A DNA stretch of 7,814 bases, taken from positions 1 through 7,814 of the forward strand of contig DJVD01000300.1 of NCBI GenBank assembly GCA_002440805.1, in the 5' to 3' direction. Made by a program: the position numbers and the translations under genes. Below, one piece after another: positions 6,555-7,814 of this stretch (positions within the stretch are counted from its first letter, which is position 1; the number at the start of each line of letters is the position of its first letter). Under the pieces are notes generated by a model. It did no database searches. It saw only the letters and a program-made list of their open reading frames with translations, and was not told the origin of the DNA. This DNA comes from Chloroflexi bacterium UBA6265. GTDB taxonomy: Bacteria; Chloroflexota; Chloroflexia; Thermomicrobiales; UBA6265.

Positions 6555-7814
6555 TCACCAACTACGCGTGGCCTTCACATCATTGGTTGGCGAAACGTAA
6601 TCGAACTCGCTGGTTGACCGCGGTGGATAATCGTCCGAAACCCTGCCGTAGGTGCTGGTGAGATCGCGCAAGCCATCGGCCAGGGCCCAATCCAGGTGGC
6701 CCGGCTGCATTTTCCAACTCCAGTTGCCGTAGGTTGTCGCGGGCGTGTTCATGCGGGCTTCGTCACCCAGGCGGAGTATATCCTGCATTGGCACGATGGC
6801 CGTATTCGCGGGGGATGCCAGGGCAACCCGCAACAAATCCCATGCGGGATCGGCAATGGGATGCCCCAGGTAATGGCGGGCGCGATCCCGATCCTCTTCG
6901 GACAGCGTAGACCACCATCCAACCGTAGTCTGGTTATCGTGCGTGGCTGTGTATGTGACAGAATCGCGACGATTGTTGTGCGGCAGGTAGACATTCGACG
7001 GATCACCATCGAAGGCGAAGTGCAGCACGTTCATGCCGGGGAAGCCCAGAATCTCACGCAGTGTCACCACATCGGCCGTTATCAAGCCAAGGTCCTCAAC
7101 GATCACCGGAAAATCTCCGATGGAGCGGCGGGCAGCTGAGAAAACTTCTGCACCAGGCGCTTCTTCCCAGTGGCCGTTGATTGCGGTCTCTTCGTCGTTG
7201 GCAACGTGCCACGCAGCAGCAAAGCCGCGAAAGTGGTCGATCCGGACGATGTCGACCAGGTCTCGCATGGTGCGCAATCGCTCAACCCACCAACTGAACC
7301 CATCGTTCATCATGACGGGCCAGTTATAGGTGGGATTACCCCAGCGCTGCCCCGTTGGAGAGAAGTAATCCGGCGGCACGCCGGCAATCCATGTTGGCTG
7401 ACCGGTGGCGATATCAAAATTGAACTGCGGCTGATTGGCCCAGACATCGGCACTATCGAGGGCAACAAAAATAGGAATGTCCCCGATAAGGCGGATCCCC
7501 TTTTGGTTCGCGTATGTGCGCAATGCGTGCCACTGACGCTGGAACAGGAACTGGACAAAGCTCTGGAACCTGATTTCGGCCGCCAGTTCAACTGTCCAAT
7601 GCTCGATCGCGGCGCCTTCATGGGCGCGGATATCGGCCGGCCAATCGAGCCACCAGCCGCCACCAAAATGATCTTTCAGGCTCACGAACAGGGAATAATC
7701 ACGCAGCCACTGGGGTGCGATATCGATGAAGCGCGAGAACTCGGCCATCAACATCGCGTTGTCATTCAGGCGCGAATACGCCAGGCGCAGCTTCTCCCAT
7801 CGCCATGGACGAAT
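6555..7814 (-). CDS. malQ: 4-alpha-glucanotransferase (amylomaltase, GH77), N terminus cut by the window edge
   Basis: Disproportionating enzyme that transfers alpha-1,4-glucan segments between maltodextrins and releases glucose, in the cytoplasm. The frame stays open to the right edge, adding about 20 residues ('WRWEKLRLAYSRLNDNA') before the Met codon at 7754, so the start lies outside. Counting from that Met, landmarks are 'GDIPIF' (91-96), 'DSADVWA' (100-106), 'GVPPDYFSPTGQRWGNP' (125-141), nucleophile D173 in 'RIDHFRGF', acid/base E220 in 'VEDLG', and D273 in 'THDNQTTVGWW'. The spacings 47 and 53 match those of known amylomaltases (47 and 55 in the Thermus enzyme as I recall), so the catalytic set is intact. 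By that comparison about 100 N-terminal residues are missing, implying a short, roughly 520-residue type. 'YGNWSWKM' near the C terminus is also typical. After 'TSTYGR' there is a tail of about 30 residues that I cannot match. It precedes the GH57 branching enzyme on the same strand. Confidence 0.95.
   Translation of the reverse strand: MRPWRWEKLRLAYSRLNDNAMLMAEFSRFIDIAPQWLRDYSLFVSLKDHFGGGWWLDWPADIRAHEGAAIEHWTVELAAEIRFQSFVQFLFQRQWHALRTYANQKGIRLIGDIPIFVALDSADVWANQPQFNFDIATGQPTWIAGVPPDYFSPTGQRWGNPTYNWPVMMNDGFSWWVERLRTMRDLVDIVRIDHFRGFAAAWHVANDEETAINGHWEEAPGAEVFSAARRSIGDFPVIVEDLGLITADVVTLREILGFPGMNVLHFAFDGDPSNVYLPHNNRRDSVTYTATHDNQTTVGWWSTLSEEDRDRARHYLGHPIADPAWDLLRVALASPANTAIVPMQDILRLGDEARMNTPATTYGNWSWKMQPGHLDWALADGLRDLTSTYGRVSDDYPPRSTSEFDYVSPTNDVKATRSW

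Noticed and set aside
6364..6600. + strand open frame (78 codons) across the malQ to GH57 gap
   Set aside because: It overlaps the ends of both flanking - strand genes, lacks a clear ribosome binding site and has no recognisable content.

Overview
The window looks like an ordinary chromosomal stretch of a Gram-type-unusual, moderately GC-rich bacterium, most likely a Chloroflexota (Thermomicrobia-like) lineage. That placement is an inference: the two exported proteins carry short Ser/Thr/Pro/Ala strings of the 'ATPEATPT' and 'STPASSPAAG' type, the substrate-binding protein has a Tat-type signal without a lipobox, and an M42 peptidase, a GH57 branching enzyme and a short-type MalQ occur together. 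No marker gene fixes the taxonomy.

Layout: three genes on the + strand converge on two genes on the - strand. From the left edge: (1) a 5'-truncated gene for an acidic, probably exported DUF3352-type protein built from two internal repeats, the second holding an Excalibur-type calcium-binding module; (2) a perfect 10-bp inverted repeat; (3) an M42 family metallo-aminopeptidase with all metal ligands; (4) an 89-nt spacer with a small hairpin; (5) a family 5 (oligopeptide/dipeptide type) ABC substrate-binding protein with a Tat signal, whose ribosome binding site points to a GTG start. A strong bidirectional terminator fills the 62-nt convergent gap. Then on the - strand, reading right to left: (6) a 4-alpha-glucanotransferase (malQ, GH77) cut by the right edge, a 165-nt spacer, and (7) a GH57 1,4-alpha-glucan branching enzyme.

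How they work together: malQ and the GH57 enzyme are a coherent alpha-glucan (glycogen/maltodextrin) pair, one moving alpha-1,4 segments and the other making alpha-1,6 branches. The peptidase and the binding protein could serve peptide uptake and breakdown, but no permease or ATPase gene is in view and that link is inferred from adjacency alone.

I found no tRNA, rRNA, CRISPR array, insertion sequence or phage gene. I see no convincing undescribed system. The most unusual item is the Excalibur module nested within the second DUF3352 repeat.
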